Below are positions 50,758-62,910 of a stretch of 64,000 nt of DNA, one piece after another (positions within the stretch are counted from its first letter, which is position 1; the number at the start of each line of letters is the position of its first letter). The translations under genes were made by a program, and so were the position numbers. Source of the DNA: Brachypodius melanocephalos (taxonomy: Eukaryota > Chordata > Aves > Passeriformes > Pycnonotidae); the NCBI GenBank assembly GCA_013398615.1, contig VZSR01003807.1:20653943-20717942 (forward strand), given 5' to 3'. The notes under the pieces are model-generated. The model worked only from the letters and a program-made list of their open reading frames with translations, was not told the DNA's origin and did no database searches.

Positions 50758-52099
50758 GCTAACAGAGGGTCTTGGTAAGTGGGAGTTAGCCTTCAAGTTC
50801 TAAAAATGTTTTAATAGTTTGTATTTAAAATCATTTGCACTGTTCATTAGACTAGAGCTGCAGTCACTGACCCCAAAACTTAAACGTATTCTTCATGCAT
50901 CTCAAAAGGCATAAAGTGCTTGTCCCACAGGTGTCAGGCTACAATGTTTTAAAAGGTAATGAGATGAAAAAATTAGACTGAGATTTTCAAAAATGCTTTT
51001 ATTTTTTAAAAGCAAGCTGTGCCTGTACAAACAGGACATGGTTGGCTGTTCTAGCTGAAGCAGCTCACTTGCCAGATATGCCAACCTGCAGAGTGCTAGG
51101 CAAGTCCCTTTGCAACGACCTAACCTGCTCCTTTTCTCAGTTACAAACAGGCAAATCAAATCTTTAGATTTACAAATGAGGATTGTTCTAAATGTAACTA
51201 GACTTTCCTTTGCTCTAAAGCCAGCCTTTGTGCAAAACATCCAACACAAGACCTGCACTTAAACCAGCACCAAATAAAACATCTGCAATTACCTGGGTAC
51301 TGACCAGCATGATTGGTGTGTATTTGAACACGGCCCTGAATCAAAAATCTGTATCCAAGAAGCACTGAAGGAACACACATTTGATGTTGCAAGAACAAGA
51401 TCTTGTTCTCCCTGAGAGAAAAATTACTAGTGACCATGATTTTCCAGTTACTTTAGGAAAGTTGTTACTGCCATTTCACTCAGAGCAAGGCTCATGGATA
51501 GCACACTTGTTCAATTTCACACATAACTGTAGTTTGTTTTCTTTTAATGCCACTGCTGTATACAATGAAAACCAGTAAAACCCAAGAACCAGGTATTTGT
51601 AAGACATCTTTGCTTTGCTGGACATAAAAACATATGTGAACACTTTGGAAATATGAAAAGGATAAATACAAAAATGATGCACATGGATTTTTGACTTCTT
51701 GGAAGAGGTTGGTCAAAACCCATGGATACCTGGATACATGTCATTCACTGCAGCTGAGAGCAGCAGCAAAAACTACCAGGTAACTGCTGTTTCCTGGCAT
51801 TTCTTAGCCCTTTGTCACAGTCTGTCTCAGAGTGAATTCAAAACACAGATCTCTTTAAGCACACACCATACTACACATACAAAAAACCCAAAGCTCAAAA
51901 CCAACCCCACCAGAATCTCCAACCTCCTTACCTGTATTTGTAAAGTACAGTATTGCTGAAGTTCTCTTCTTATGAGGTGGCACAGGCATTTGTCAGCATA
52001 ACCTGTAACTTAAGCTGCATCCTTTCATCTTTAAAATGTTCTAAAGTTTGTGAATAAAAGATAAAGCATCTGTAACAAGTTTCTGAATGCATAAATTCC
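50758..52099. other. Spacer between NCOA7 3' end and HINT3
   Basis: AT-rich, no coding exon recognised. It could include extended NCOA7 3' untranslated sequence: another minus-strand AATAAA (plus TTTATT) lies near 51000. Confidence 0.4.
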
Positions 52100-52105
52100 T
52101 TTATT
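52100..52105 (-). terminator. NCOA7: Candidate NCOA7 polyadenylation signal
   Basis: AATAAA on the NCOA7 strand, about 2.2 kb past the stop, in an AT-rich 3' setting. Nearer hexamers on the same strand (for example around 53898 and 54133) are alternatives. Confidence 0.35.
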
Positions 52106-54281
52106 GAAAATATTGTGATAGCACTGCATTACATATATTCAATATTCATAGTTTCAAGGGTCACAGAATTTTGATTGAACAACACTGTTTTGAATATAGA
52201 CCACAGCGTTTAGATATGCTTTGACAAGGATAATATAATGGAGTAAGTTGTAGGTAGCAATAGTGAAATGTATGCAAAATGTCGAACTTGGTTTCATTTT
52301 GTTTGTTGTGGGAATTTTTTGCTGGGTATTTGTTTGGTTGGGTTTTTTTTAACTATTAAGTGGTCTTCTGCCACCATTTAAAAGAGCAAGGAGTGTTAGA
52401 TAGTCTGGGTATCTTCAAAGCATTATGCTGTTAACAACTTCCAAAATATTTTAAAGCATTAACAATAAGAACTTTTCTTATGGCTGTAGTAGACCACAAA
52501 GAAAGGAAGTGTGAAAAGCTCATGTGCAGCGTGTTACAGGCTTACTGTGTATAGCTTTTTTTTTTTTTTTTTTGGACTGTGAAACTTCTGTGCAGCATTA
52601 AGATTTGGAAATGCTTTTTGAAAGAAAAGCAATTGGCTTTTTAAAAATTACTTAATCTATTCAAAAAGCAAAGAGCAGTAACTAAATTGAGTTGTATTAC
52701 TCAGTTAATAATATTCCAACATTAGACTGTACCGTTTTAATGCACACTACTGTCTCTAAAATCTGCCTTTCTCAGGACAGTGAAACATTCAAGTCTAAGG
52801 GCAGGACAGCATCCTAATACTAGTTAGGTCTGGATTGTGTAAACAAAACCACAGCTTAATGGCAAAGCAGAATTCCTTAGCAAGCAGTGAAGATTGCCAG
52901 TCCTCTCTCACACTCTCTCCATTTACCAAATGTTTTGTAAGTTTGTAATATATTTTATTCATAAAATAAATTTTACAAATTTTGTAACATAGATTCTTTT
53001 CAGCTTTGGTAGTGGGGGAAAGGGAAGTATCTGATAATTTCATGAAAAACAAACAAGAGTATTTAGTTGCCTGTCAAATCCTAAACCAGACTAGTGCTTG
53101 AAGTACTTTTTAAAGGGAAATTATATATGTAATTATTAGGAAAACAAGTTTTACACTAACATGACCTCACCTGTTAGGAAAAGAACTTTCTTCTCTAAAT
53201 CTCAATTGTATTTTCTCCTTAACAAATTTTTCAATTTGTAGAGAAATGCTCATAAAAACACAGTGGGTGGCTTACTTTGAATCATTTGGTGGTGATACAG
53301 AAAACCAGTTCTCTTAGAAATGTCCTTCATAAACAGTCTAATAACACTCGGGCATGTGCTCAGAGCATGCTATCCCAATTCTGTGGACTGCAACACAACT
53401 GATAAAGTCTACACCAGGGGGCGGTTGCCCAGTGTCTCCATACACTGCCAAAATAGTAATCCATTAACAGGAATGTGACAGCAGAGTTAAGAAAAAGCAC
53501 TATCCACCTTCTCCCTCATTTCAGGAAAAGAAAATGAAACAGAATTATGCACTCAAGTGTTCCTGCCAGGAAAACAAACCCTCTAATTAGGGTGTAATGA
53601 AAACCAAATCTCATTTACAAAATAAAAATATAAAAATTAACTTCAGAAATCAAATAAATTGATTCAGAATAAATGCCAATGCATAAGAAACCTACCTCAA
53701 CAGTAATTATCAAAATGAGATTTCAAACATTAAACAAAAAACCTCATAGCTAATACATTTACAAAAAAAAAAAATCTACTATACAGTAACAATAAATAAA
53801 ATATTTTTAAAAACATGTTCCCTTAAGTGCTGCGTACACCTATTTCTGATTCTTTTCCATGGCAAACAGTATGCTGTAGATTTTGGTAAAGTAACCTTTT
53901 ATTTTTGGTCAGCATTTGCATGTTGAACATAAATACACATGGAATGTACTAGACAGTTATAGTTCTTCCACAGGATCTTTTTCACAGTTACATAAAAAGT
54001 TTTCAACTTATACATCATGAACATTTTCATAAGCATTGTATCTTCAATGGAAGAGCGCTGAAGAGGAAGTAAAAAACACTTCAGAGTGATCTCTTACTGT
54101 TCTGTCTCTTACTGCCTCTCAAAACCAATTCTTTTATTCTTGGGTTGTTTGGTTGGCTTTTTTGCGTAGTCATGCTCTAGTACAAACTTGAGGAAAAAGC
54201 GTGTAACATTGTGAGGCAGCCTGCACCTTCTGGATAGCTTTTAAGTGCCTAATGGATCCAGTCCTTAAGGCAGTCAGTGTT
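52106..54281 (-). other. NCOA7: Probable NCOA7 3' untranslated region
   Basis: AT-rich sequence following the NCOA7 stop, including a T19 tract at 52556-52574. No open frame with family support. The extent is inferred from the distal AATAAA. Confidence 0.45.
52556..52574. repeat. Poly-T tract
   Basis: Nineteen consecutive T bases in the presumed NCOA7 3' untranslated region. Confidence 0.9.
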
Positions 54282-54417
54282 TCACTCAAATGTCCATACT
54301 TCTACATCTTGTATTATGAAATCTTCTTTCTTAGTTAAGATGTCATTATTGAAGGTGCTGCAGGAGTTACTTCGCCCATGATACAAATCTGCATCTAACC
54401 ATAAACCAAACCGGCCA
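54282..54417 (-). CDS. NCOA7: NCOA7 terminal coding exon
   Basis: GRFGLWLDADLYHGRSNSCS through KKEDFIIQDVEVWTFE and TGA. TTCTAG acceptor. End of the TLDc domain. Confidence 0.97.
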
Positions 54418-57400
54418 CTAGAAGGGAAATACACAACAGATTTGGTGTTATATGGAGCAGTAAAAGCACTGAGAGATGTATAAACAATCAAAGAAGTGAT
54501 ACAGAGGAACCTGGTGAGGCCAAATGTGAAGAGTTCAGTCCTGGCAAAGAAGCTCGTGGAGCAGTCTCCTTGCCTTTGTTTGCACCAGTGAGCAGGCAGT
54601 GCGCAGCACCTGCGAGTGCCCACAGCCCTGGGCCAGCCGGCTGCTCACACTGCCAGCTGCGGCTGCACCAGGGCACAGGCCTTGGGGTCGCTCCCCTGGC
54701 TGGCTGGATGTGGACAGAGCACTTTCTGGTTATCCACTCCCAATGCAAACCACACTTCCTGTCCCACTTGGCGGTACAACCAACTGCTGGTTGTACAGCC
54801 TTAGCCTGTGATTTTGTACCTACTGACCTTTCAAACTCATGACCTGATTATGCCCTCTCTGTATCCTTACTCTGTGCATCAACAGAAAAACAACAACTTA
54901 GTAAGGGCCACGTGATAAACCCTAGAAAAAACTGATGGCAAAATTGCCATTAGGGATTATCTTCCAGTGACAAACCACTTCAGCAATGAGTGATGTATCT
55001 AACCAAAACATCTGTTTTTTATTCTGGCTAAAAACAACCCCAGCTCTGCAACAAACCCTACTTGTCTAACATCAGTCAGTCTAAGCAAACAAAATAGCTC
55101 TCAGTAACAGAAATCAGATTGCTGAGGTATCTCTGCTAAACATCTTACTAAAAGTAAGTTCAGCCACCTAACTGGTAAGTTTTTCTTGCACCTACCATTG
55201 CCCCTCTTTCCATTTAATTTTTTTTTAAAAGCTGGCTGTATGAATTGGAAACCAAACACTCACCCTCCACCTCCAAGCTCCAGAGAGGTAGTGTCTCCGT
55301 TGATGAAGTAGGTGTTTTCTCCACTCCATTTAAATACCTGAGGCGGGAAAAAACATGAACTTACTTGGACTGTGAGGATTCTTGTAATCCCAAACTACTG
55401 GGTACCTACTCTGAGCAGCTAAGAGGTGTGCTCCTCTTTTATCTTCTTCTTGAAAGGGGAAAAAGGTAATGTAGAAAGTAAAGGATCAATACATATTTAA
55501 AACTATGAACAAAGCCTAATCCTTACTTTAAATTCTGCTTCACTCTCTAAATCAAGTGGTACCCTCTTAAAAAGAAACAATGTGTTCAATACGGAAAAAG
55601 TGCATGAGCATCAAGGGGTATTTCAGTAGCACTCTTATCTCTGTTTTGTTGTCACTGTGATTCTAAGAATGCATGAAATTATATCCTCTTCTTGATGTCA
55701 CTGCCTTCCAAGGTGAGACTTTGACAGTCCACCCCTTAAATCCTTCCTGCTTTCCTCTTCAATTAATTTAAAACCCTCCCCTCACCCTGACAGACTGTTC
55801 CCTCTTCAGAGAATTACAGATACTTCTGCTTAAAGCATTGTATTGAAGCAATGAATAATTAACTGCATTCATCAACATCTGGCACATCTTCTACACTCAA
55901 ACATACTATCATCATAAAAATCTCATAAATGTTTCAGAAGTAGAACCCAAAAATCTTATTTCGGAAGGTGGACACCCGCTTACCTTGAAATGTGGACTGA
56001 ATGTGTAGAGGAATGTTTCACCAGTGCCATAGTAATGGTCACTAAACCTGAAGGGATGCGTGGCATATGCTCCAAATATCTGTCGGAAAAAAATCATTAC
56101 AGTAATTTGTGGAAAGTGCAGAATTCAGGAGAAAAACCGCCAAACATTTCAAAATACTTTCTAAGAACAACTGAGCTGATTTTCACGTTAGAAGAACCAA
56201 CCAGTAAAGTGTATCAGCTATGCAAGTATACCTCCACATCTTCTATATCCTGCATGTTAGAAGCCAGATGACAACAATGGCAGCGGCATTGCTGACTCTA
56301 GCAGCTACTGAAGATGAGACCTCCAGAGAGCCATTGCTTGTGATGGCTCCTTAACTGAGATACCTAAGAAAGGTGTTTCCAAAGGCACTACTGCACTCAC
56401 TGCAATTGTAAAGCTTTTATTAGTGTTGAAGTACTTTCCTGTGGTAACTCTAGTTTAGGCAGTAGAAAATATAAAAGAGTACACCCATGTCTTATTTTGG
56501 TTTGACATCACTTCACAGTACGAGTAGCGTTTCATAATGATCACTGTCCAAAATGCTGCCCTTTCTGCTCAACCCCTGCTGAACAAGTGTTCCTCACCTG
56601 GTTGTCCATGTCCTTGATGACAAGGAGAACTGGGCTGTCGAGAGAAGCCGATTTGCGGTACAGAGTCTTCAGGCTGGTCCCGTGCTCCAGCGTGCTGTAG
56701 GCCAGGTGCCACGGGTAGCCCTGCACCCGTGCGGGCAAGCGCCGGGCAAGCTGGGCAGGGAGCAGGGAATGAGGGAAATGGTTACACCAGCAACACAGGC
56801 AGTGCCCCAGCCCATTCTCTTTCTCACAATGGGCAGACAGCACCACATCTAAGAAGGAAACCTGAGGGTTTTCCAGCTGTACCTGCTCTATGTGCATGTT
56901 CTCCAGGAGAGCGCTGTGATGCTTTAGGATAGGCAAAGTATCATCATCTTCTTCTTCTTCATAGTAACTGCAAACGCTCTTTCGCCGTTTAGCTTCTTCT
57001 ACAGTAATGATCTGTGGCAAGAGAACAAGTGTCCAACCTAAAGCACAGCTCTTACACCATCAATCCTCTGTTGAAGCCAATTCATTTAAAACTTACTCCT
57101 CAGCTGTAACACTGGAGAAAAAACACCATATGGGATAATCTTATCAAGCACAGGTACCCTTAAGCAAATGGAGAAAAGCTTTAGCTGGGGTTCAGTGCCA
57201 CCATGGCACACAGGAAGCAATAGCAAAAGCTCTGAAATGGAGCTGATGAGAAAGAAAAGGGGAAGAAAGGAGGCCTAGCTGCAAACAAACAGGAAGCCTT
57301 AAACCGCCTTTTCCTTCCATGAGTGTATCACCACAGTGGCCTTATCTTGGAGCAGGAATCCCACGATGCAGCTGCAGAGCCCACTGTGCTCTGCTATGCA

Positions 57401-58786
57401 CCTCCCTGCCAATAAGGCTTCCAAATGTCTTTCATGTTACACACGGATCAAGTTTTGCCTAACTCCTCCACGCCTTCATGATCACTGCTGGAACTTGCAG
57501 AAGCTGTTGACAGTCGAGACAATTGGGAAGAGATGCCTGGAGGTCCTACACACACCTGCCCCTCAGGTGAGAAAGCAAATGTGCTTGACTGACTCCAGGT
57601 GTGGATTTAACCACACAGCAGAGCACAGAAGTTTTGCATGACGACCAGGGCTGGTGAGGAGCTCACACAGCCATCACACCCTCAGTCACACCAGGCATCC
57701 CCAGTGGGATGACAGCTGCACATCTGCTGCATGCACTCATGTCAGGCCCATACTTTCCTGCAGATGCTTGGTGCTGAGCAGGGCACCTGGGCACTGGCAC
57801 TCCAGTGCAGGGTCAGGAAAAGGGAGGAAGGCAGGATCACAAGGCAAAATCCAGCCTGCAGAACAAACACTGCTATGTGTCCCTGCACACCTGAGCAGTT
57901 ACAGGTATTTCTGCCCACGATACTGCTACAGCTTCATCTTGTCCCTTCAGCCTCTCCTTCTGGGACTACATATAATCCTGTGCTGGAAAATTTTTCATAT
58001 GGTCAATTTTAGGAAAGGTTTGCATGGCAAAATTACAGTAATTTAAAATCAAAAAAGTGCCCACAACAAACTGTTCAAAGAAAACAATCTTTCTACTTTT
58101 ATCGTTGTTCTTTCTGAGAGGTTTGCCTTCCCTCCTCATCTTCCAGACCATTACTGTATATATATTTGTTTTAATTAACACCTTTTAGACCTTAAATCAA
58201 AAGCACACAACTGCCCTTTTGAGGACTTTAAGAACAGTCTCCCCTTCAGGAGTGGGGGGGAAAGTATCAGCCAACAGCAAATCAACCAAGAGGAATCTGT
58301 AGCAAAATACAACCAAACTCACTTAGGCAACCAAAGAAAACCTATTAACACAGTTCTAAATTGCAAACTGGCTCCAGAGACAGACAAGCCCCCTCTCTTC
58401 CCTGTATACACATTTATTCAGTCTCTGAACTGCACATGAGAATGAAGTTCAATCAACAACTGCAGAAAAAGGCATCTGCAAGATCAGGTATTCACAGACC
58501 ACACAAAAGCAGAAATGGATGAAATGGATGAAAATAACCCACCACTACAGAAACTAGATCTACAAAGTCTTTCAAAGATTTTATAGGCTGAGAAAGGAAG
58601 CTACATGAGGTGGAAATGCCCCCCAAGTACAGAGCACATTTGTTACTAGGACAGAAGTTCTGTCATCAGGTCCACGCTCTTCAAATGGGAAACAATTCAA
58701 CATACCTCCACAAAAGGTTCCTCCTGGTCTGGTCTGGCACAGTAAATAATTCTAATATTCAAAGGCATTTGTCTCTGTTTCATCAT
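54282..58786 (-). CDS. NCOA7: NCOA7 short TLDc-only isoform from internal start, 222 residues
   Basis: Exon 58706-58786 starts ATGATG (MMKQRQMPLNIRI), reads IYCARPDQEEPFVE, and splices in phase 0 to 56883-57011 and the TLDc exons. This gives 223 codons including stop. It corresponds to the human short NCOA7 form (about 219 residues, with an N-terminus containing an FYCARPDEEPFV-like stretch), which is interferon-inducible and restricts endosomal virus entry by acting on the V-ATPase. An in-frame TAA directly precedes the first ATG, so this exon cannot be internal coding sequence of the long form in this frame. A TATA box and two ISREs lie just upstream. Confidence 0.88.
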
Positions 58787-60361
58787 TTAGCAGTTTATTT
58801 TCAGTACCCACTACTCTACCTCTGCTCTAGTGGCAAGAGTTCTCAGCTGCAAGACTGACAGACAGTTACTGTCCATGGCATGCTGTGATAAAATTGCTTA
58901 TATGCTCCTCTACAATTGGAGTTTCTGTTTCCCCGCAAGGGAAAGTGAAACTTTCACAGTCATCATGCCCAAATTTGGACTTTATTCAATAGGGATTTCC
59001 TGGCAGACCTGCATTAAATTGGTGAAGCTGGAATATATCACAAATAAAAGAGACACACCTTTAAAAGCAGTTTCCAGCTTTTCTTCCTTTCAATGAATAT
59101 CTAAATAAAACAATGAGAGACAAGCTCCCAGTGCGGCTAGATCTCTCCTCATCTGTCTTCAGATCACTCACTCTCCTTCATTGAGGTTTTATGAAAATGG
59201 CATGCAAATAACTGAACAGTTAAATCTAGAGTATGACTGCACTCAGCTCTAAGCAAAGCAAGGAAGGCTTTTTTTAATCTTTCAGCTCACAAAGCACCAA
59301 CATTGAGAAGCTACAAAACTGTAAAAATATTAGCTCCTTGAGGATAGAGGTTGCTGCATTTCAAATTACAAGACCCACTTCCAAGCTCCATTTTTCAACA
59401 GAACATACCGTGAAGATAAAAATGCTTATTAAAAAAAAAAAAGAGGGCAGTAGAATTTAAAGAACACAAGTTTATGTTTAAGAAGAATAATCAGGTAACT
59501 TTTAAAATCACCATCAAGATATTTCCCACTCTGGAATTTGTGTGTCTATTTCATTATCCAATATCCTTAGCACACAAAGTGTTTGAACATTGAGAAACAT
59601 GATTTTAAAAAATGTGTGCAAGCTTATTTCCCTTAGAAACTAGGCTTTGTACGCAGAAGAAAGAGATAACAAGCACAGGCATGCCAAGTGGTTAAAACAT
59701 TGCAGAAGACCACACATGAAAAAGCCAAAGTCCAATGATAAACTTATCCCACTTACACCCAATATTCAAACAGTACTGCTGTATGCACCAGAGAAGCAAG
59801 GGTCTGGCATATCACCACACACCAGTCCATTTCAACCAGCACACAGGAGGCTGGGTTGATGTCTACATGCATATATAAATTTTGAAGATTTCATCTGCAT
59901 CATATAAATACATTAGGATTTAGCTATGCTGACCACATATGCCTGTACAGCTTTGCAAAATATTTACACAACTTCTGCTGGTTGGAGAGCTCCCAGTTGT
60001 TTACCTGCTCTTTCTAGGGAGAGAAGAAATGAAGATTGAAGGAATATGAATACAGTTGTGAGACAGATAAAAGCCTTAAGGTGTCCTCTATATAAAGAGG
60101 CAACTGTTATAAAGAAACACCATAAAATCCTCAAAAGAACAACTGCTGAGATTCTTAGCAGAGGATGCACACTTGATACGCACGTGCTTCATGTAAAGGT
60201 AGAAAGCACTCACCTCCCAGCTTTTAGTAGTGGGCTCACTAAAGAAGTTGTCAATCATGTCGAGCTCCTCCTTTTCCACCACAACAAAACCTTGCTCTTT
60301 GGCATCCTTCCCATATATTTCTGGTGACCACTGAACAAAAAATGTGTACAAGTGATCCACC
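54282..60361 (-). CDS. NCOA7: Nuclear receptor coactivator 7, C-terminal exons (long form, partial)
   Basis: NCOA7 belongs to the TLDc family (with OXR1). The TLDc domain binds the V-ATPase, and long forms are also linked to nuclear-receptor coactivation and oxidative-stress protection. Exons seen, 5' to 3': 60214-60361, 56883-57011, 56598-56750, 55984-56079, 55264-55337, 54282-54417. All are GT-AG and phase-consistent. The first begins mid-codon, so upstream long-form exons lie outside or near the right edge. TLDc text includes LARRLPARVQGYPWHLAYST, IFGAYATHPF, FKWSGENTYFINGD, GRFGLWLDADLYHGRSNSCS and a KKEDFIIQDVEVWTFE terminus. OXR1 is the close paralogue. The SNSCSTFNND segment and the HINT3-TRMT11 neighbourhood favour NCOA7. 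Confidence 0.95.
55264..55337 (-). CDS. NCOA7: NCOA7 TLDc exon
   Basis: VFKWSGENTYFINGDTTSLE then LGGGG, the glycine-rich TLDc turn. CCTCAG acceptor, GTGAGT donor, ends in phase 2. Confidence 0.97.
55984..56079 (-). CDS. NCOA7: NCOA7 TLDc exon
   Basis: IFGAYATHPFRFSDHYYGTG through FSPHFK. GACAG acceptor, GTAAGC donor, phase 0 on both sides. Confidence 0.97.
56598..56750 (-). CDS. NCOA7: NCOA7 TLDc exon
   Basis: LARRLPARVQGYPWHLAYST, LEHGTSLKTLYRKSASLDSP and VLLVIKDMDNQ. CCCAG acceptor, GTGAGG donor. Confidence 0.97.
56883..57011 (-). CDS. NCOA7: NCOA7 exon preceding the TLDc core
   Basis: IITVEEAKRRKSVCSYYEEE with an acidic E/D run, then HSALLENMHIEQ. This is the common exon onto which both long and short forms splice. 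CACAG acceptor, GTACAG donor. Confidence 0.96.
57012..58705. other. NCOA7: NCOA7 intron, distal part
   Basis: Intron between the short-form first exon and the common exon. Open frames of up to 130 codons on the plus strand (57336-58046) are unsupported. Confidence 0.5.
58706..58786 (-). CDS. NCOA7: NCOA7 alternative first coding exon (short isoform)
   Basis: Twenty-seven codons from two tandem ATGs to a GTATGT donor. The IYCARPDQEEPFVE core matches the known short-isoform N-terminus. An in-frame TAA sits immediately 5'. Confidence 0.88.
58897..58902 (-). promoter_or_regulatory. NCOA7: TATA box of the internal NCOA7 promoter
   Basis: TATAAG within GCATATAAGC on the gene strand, about 111 bases before the short-form ATG. 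This predicts a start site near 58870 and a short leader. Confidence 0.6.
58920..58931 (-). promoter_or_regulatory. NCOA7: Interferon-stimulated response element 1
   Basis: Read on the gene strand: GAAACAGAAACT, a perfect fit to GAAANNGAAACT. It sits 18 bases upstream of the TATA box and 134 bases upstream of the short-form ATG. Confidence 0.8.
58941..58952 (+). promoter_or_regulatory. NCOA7: Interferon-stimulated response element 2
   Basis: GAAAGTGAAACT on the plus strand, again a perfect GAAANNGAAACT. It is inverted relative to element 1, with nine bases between them. It overlaps a near-palindrome GTGAAACTTTCAC at 58945-58957. Confidence 0.8.
58958..60213. other. NCOA7: NCOA7 intron upstream of the internal promoter
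   Basis: AT-rich intron between the long-form exon and the internal promoter. No coding exon or repeat recognised. Confidence 0.5.
60214..60361 (-). CDS. NCOA7: NCOA7 long-form exon upstream of the internal start
   Basis: VDHLYTFFVQWSPEIYGKDA, KEQGFVVVEKEELDMIDNFF and SEPTTKSWE. TTCACAG acceptor, GTGAGT donor. Starts with one base of a split codon, so an upstream exon ending in phase 2 is required. Confidence 0.96.
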
Positions 60362-61107
60362 CTGTGAAGATAAGATGAGGAGACAGCCATTGTTCAGTGG
60401 TCTGTGAACCCAACACTGTCACACAGCACAGATGTTTAGCCCAATGCCAAAGCAGGGACAACTACACAAACAGGATACCCGTGTACCTCCACCCTCCCAG
60501 ACCACACAAGGCAACAGATCCCCCTACACCTGGCAGCCTGAACCACTTCAAAGTTTCTCTGCTTTCACTCCCCACAATGTATTTCTCTTCTCTGTTTGCT
60601 ATATGCAAAGCTAAAGCATCATGGTAAAACAATGTGGCTTTGTCCAGTCCCACACAGTTCATATTAAGAAGTCAAACTGGTATTAGGTCACAGTCACAAA
60701 AATTAACTATGTAAGACATTCACTTCACCCATTTAGTTTGATCTCCAGCATGAAACAAGCAATGAGATCACCAGTGAAGTCTACACTACAGTTTTAGCTG
60801 CCCTTTAAAAGTTATAGAGGCTAACCACAAAACAATCTTCATTTTCTTGGCATTATGAAAATAAGCTGTTACTGACAGCTTTGCTAATGATATAGTACCA
60901 GCAGCACATGCTCTTCCATAAATGTAGTCAGCTCTCAGCCACTGTCTTCAAAAAGACATTCCTTGACAACATCCATAACAAATCACAAACTAATTTCTGA
61001 AGAAAGAATTTATATATTATCTTAAAATGAACACATGCAATTTCAAACAGGAATACAACAGTGGATCCACTATACAAGAAGCTGAGCTGCCAACAAAAAA
61101 TCAGACC
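60362..61107. other. NCOA7: NCOA7 intron
   Basis: Upstream intron of the long form. Nothing recognised except the repeat copy that follows. Confidence 0.5.
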
Positions 61108-61365
61108 AAAGAGGGCAGATAGAAAGATAGTAAGTGCTTATGACACTGGATCTTTTTCCAGCCTTTCACCAGAAAGTTACATCCAGCAACTCTTAGATCT
61201 ATAGAAAACAGAAAAAAACCTTTCAGAAATGTAGACATTTCCCCCCATATTTTAAGTTACTTGGATTTACATGTATGCACAAATAATCTTAAAATACCCT
61301 TTCAGCACTGTTACCATTTGTTAGGGTCACTAGTATAATTCCAGATTTTTTCAAATGAGTCTACA
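61108..61365 (+). repeat. Dispersed repeat, copy B (pair with 50187-50435)
   Basis: Collinear with copy A near the HINT3 promoter, same orientation, clearly diverged. Sits in an NCOA7 intron, about 10.9 kb from copy A. Confidence 0.8.
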
Positions 61366-61677
61366 AAAAGAATAAAGGATTTACTTTGTTTCATCATGGA
61401 AATAATGAAAGAGGAATAAATTAGCATTGCTTACAGAGGTTTCAGAAGAAGCAGTCTGATTAGCTCTTTGCTAATTAATTTGAGCTTTAACTGAAAGAGA
61501 CAACTGACTTGAGCAATGCATATTTTACATACAGTAGTCCCTCTCTGGAAAGCTAACTACTTAATTCCTACAAATCCCTAAGAAAGGACAATAAAAGTAG
61601 TGGTTTCTGCTGTCTGTCTAAGATCAGTCTGAAAGCACATTTATGCAGGTGGATGAAGGAGAGCAGCACATTCGTAT

Positions 61678-62910
61678 CTCAGAATCACAGAATGTATTTA
61701 TGTTTTAAGCCACCTCTGGAAATCATCCAGGCCAGCTCCTGCTTATAGCAGAGCTAACTTCAAAGTTAGAGGAGGTTGCACGTTCTTGTCCATTGAGTTG
61801 GAAAATCTCCAACAATGATTCTTCAAGTTCTCTGTACCATTCTGCAAGAGTCTGGTGCCATCCAACATTTTCTGTTTCTTGTCCCCTCCCCTCCATTTTT
61901 TAACCAAGTGTCTAAAAAGAAGACAGGAATAATGACCACCCCAGCTGTTTGGCTGTACTTCCTTACTTGAGTCAGCAAGAAGTGAAGCCTTTGTTACTTC
62001 AAGGACACACCACTGACCTGTTGAGTTTGGTCTCAACTTCCCCAACTCCTTTCCAGTAGAGCTACTCCCCAGGTCACCTGTCCCCACCTACTGCTGCAGG
62101 AACCACTCCATCCTAGGTGCACAACTTTTGCATTTGCCTTTTCTGAACTTCCTGACATTTCTGTCAGCCCGTTGTGTTGAGGCCCCTCTGAACAGCAGCT
62201 CTGCCCTCCAATGATGAGCATTCTCCAAATTTTGTGTCATTCCCCAAAATGACAAAGGTGTGTTCTGTCTCAAGGCCCATGTCACCAGTGAAGGCATTAA
62301 GCAGTATCTGTCCCCAAGAATACCACTTCTACCTCGCTGCCACTCAGACCAATGACCAACCCTTTGAGCCCAACGGTCCGGTCAATTTTACAACCACCTA
62401 TAGCCTACCTGTCCAGGTCATATCTTTCCAATTTGGCTACAAGGATAATATGGAAGATTGTGTTGAAAACCTTAGTAATGTGATGGTAAAACAACAATCC
62501 CTTGCATTGTCCTTGCTCAAGGAGCTGGCAATCTAAACAGAAAAGTTATTTGGCCAGTAAAATAAATGACAGCTGATCCTGATCACTTCTTTCCCTCTGT
62601 GTGCTTGGAAATGGTGTCTGTAAGGACTTGCTTCCCAGGCACTGAGGTGAAGCTGACTACCTTGTGCTCCCACAGATACTTCTCCATTTTTCTGACAATG
62701 GTTGCAGTAACTGTCTTTCCAATTATTAAGGAACAGTCCCGGTGAGCACAACCTTTCAAAAAAGATGACAGAAAGCAGCTTCGTAATAACATCAACTAAC
62801 TTCCTCAATATATTCAGAACATTTCCTGTCAGGCCCCATGGACTTATATATGTTCAGTTTATTTAAGTAGTACATAACTAAGTTTTCCTCTGCAATGGAC
62901 AGTTGATAAA
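61678..62910 (-). mobile_element. Long decayed CR1 LINE copy
   Basis: Opens with AGAATCACAGAATG, the complement of a CR1 3' end. It runs through text typical of longer avian CR1 copies: GACCTGTTGAGTTTGGTCTC, AAGCAGTATCTGTCCCCAAG, GGCACTGAGGTGAAGCTGAC and TCAGGCCCCATGGACTTATA. Heavily diverged. The open frames of 60-114 codons are fragments with no intact reverse transcriptase. Confidence 0.7.

Noticed and set aside
61743..62808. Cluster of 60-114 codon frames
   Set aside because: Inside the decayed CR1 copy; fragments without reverse-transcriptase motifs.
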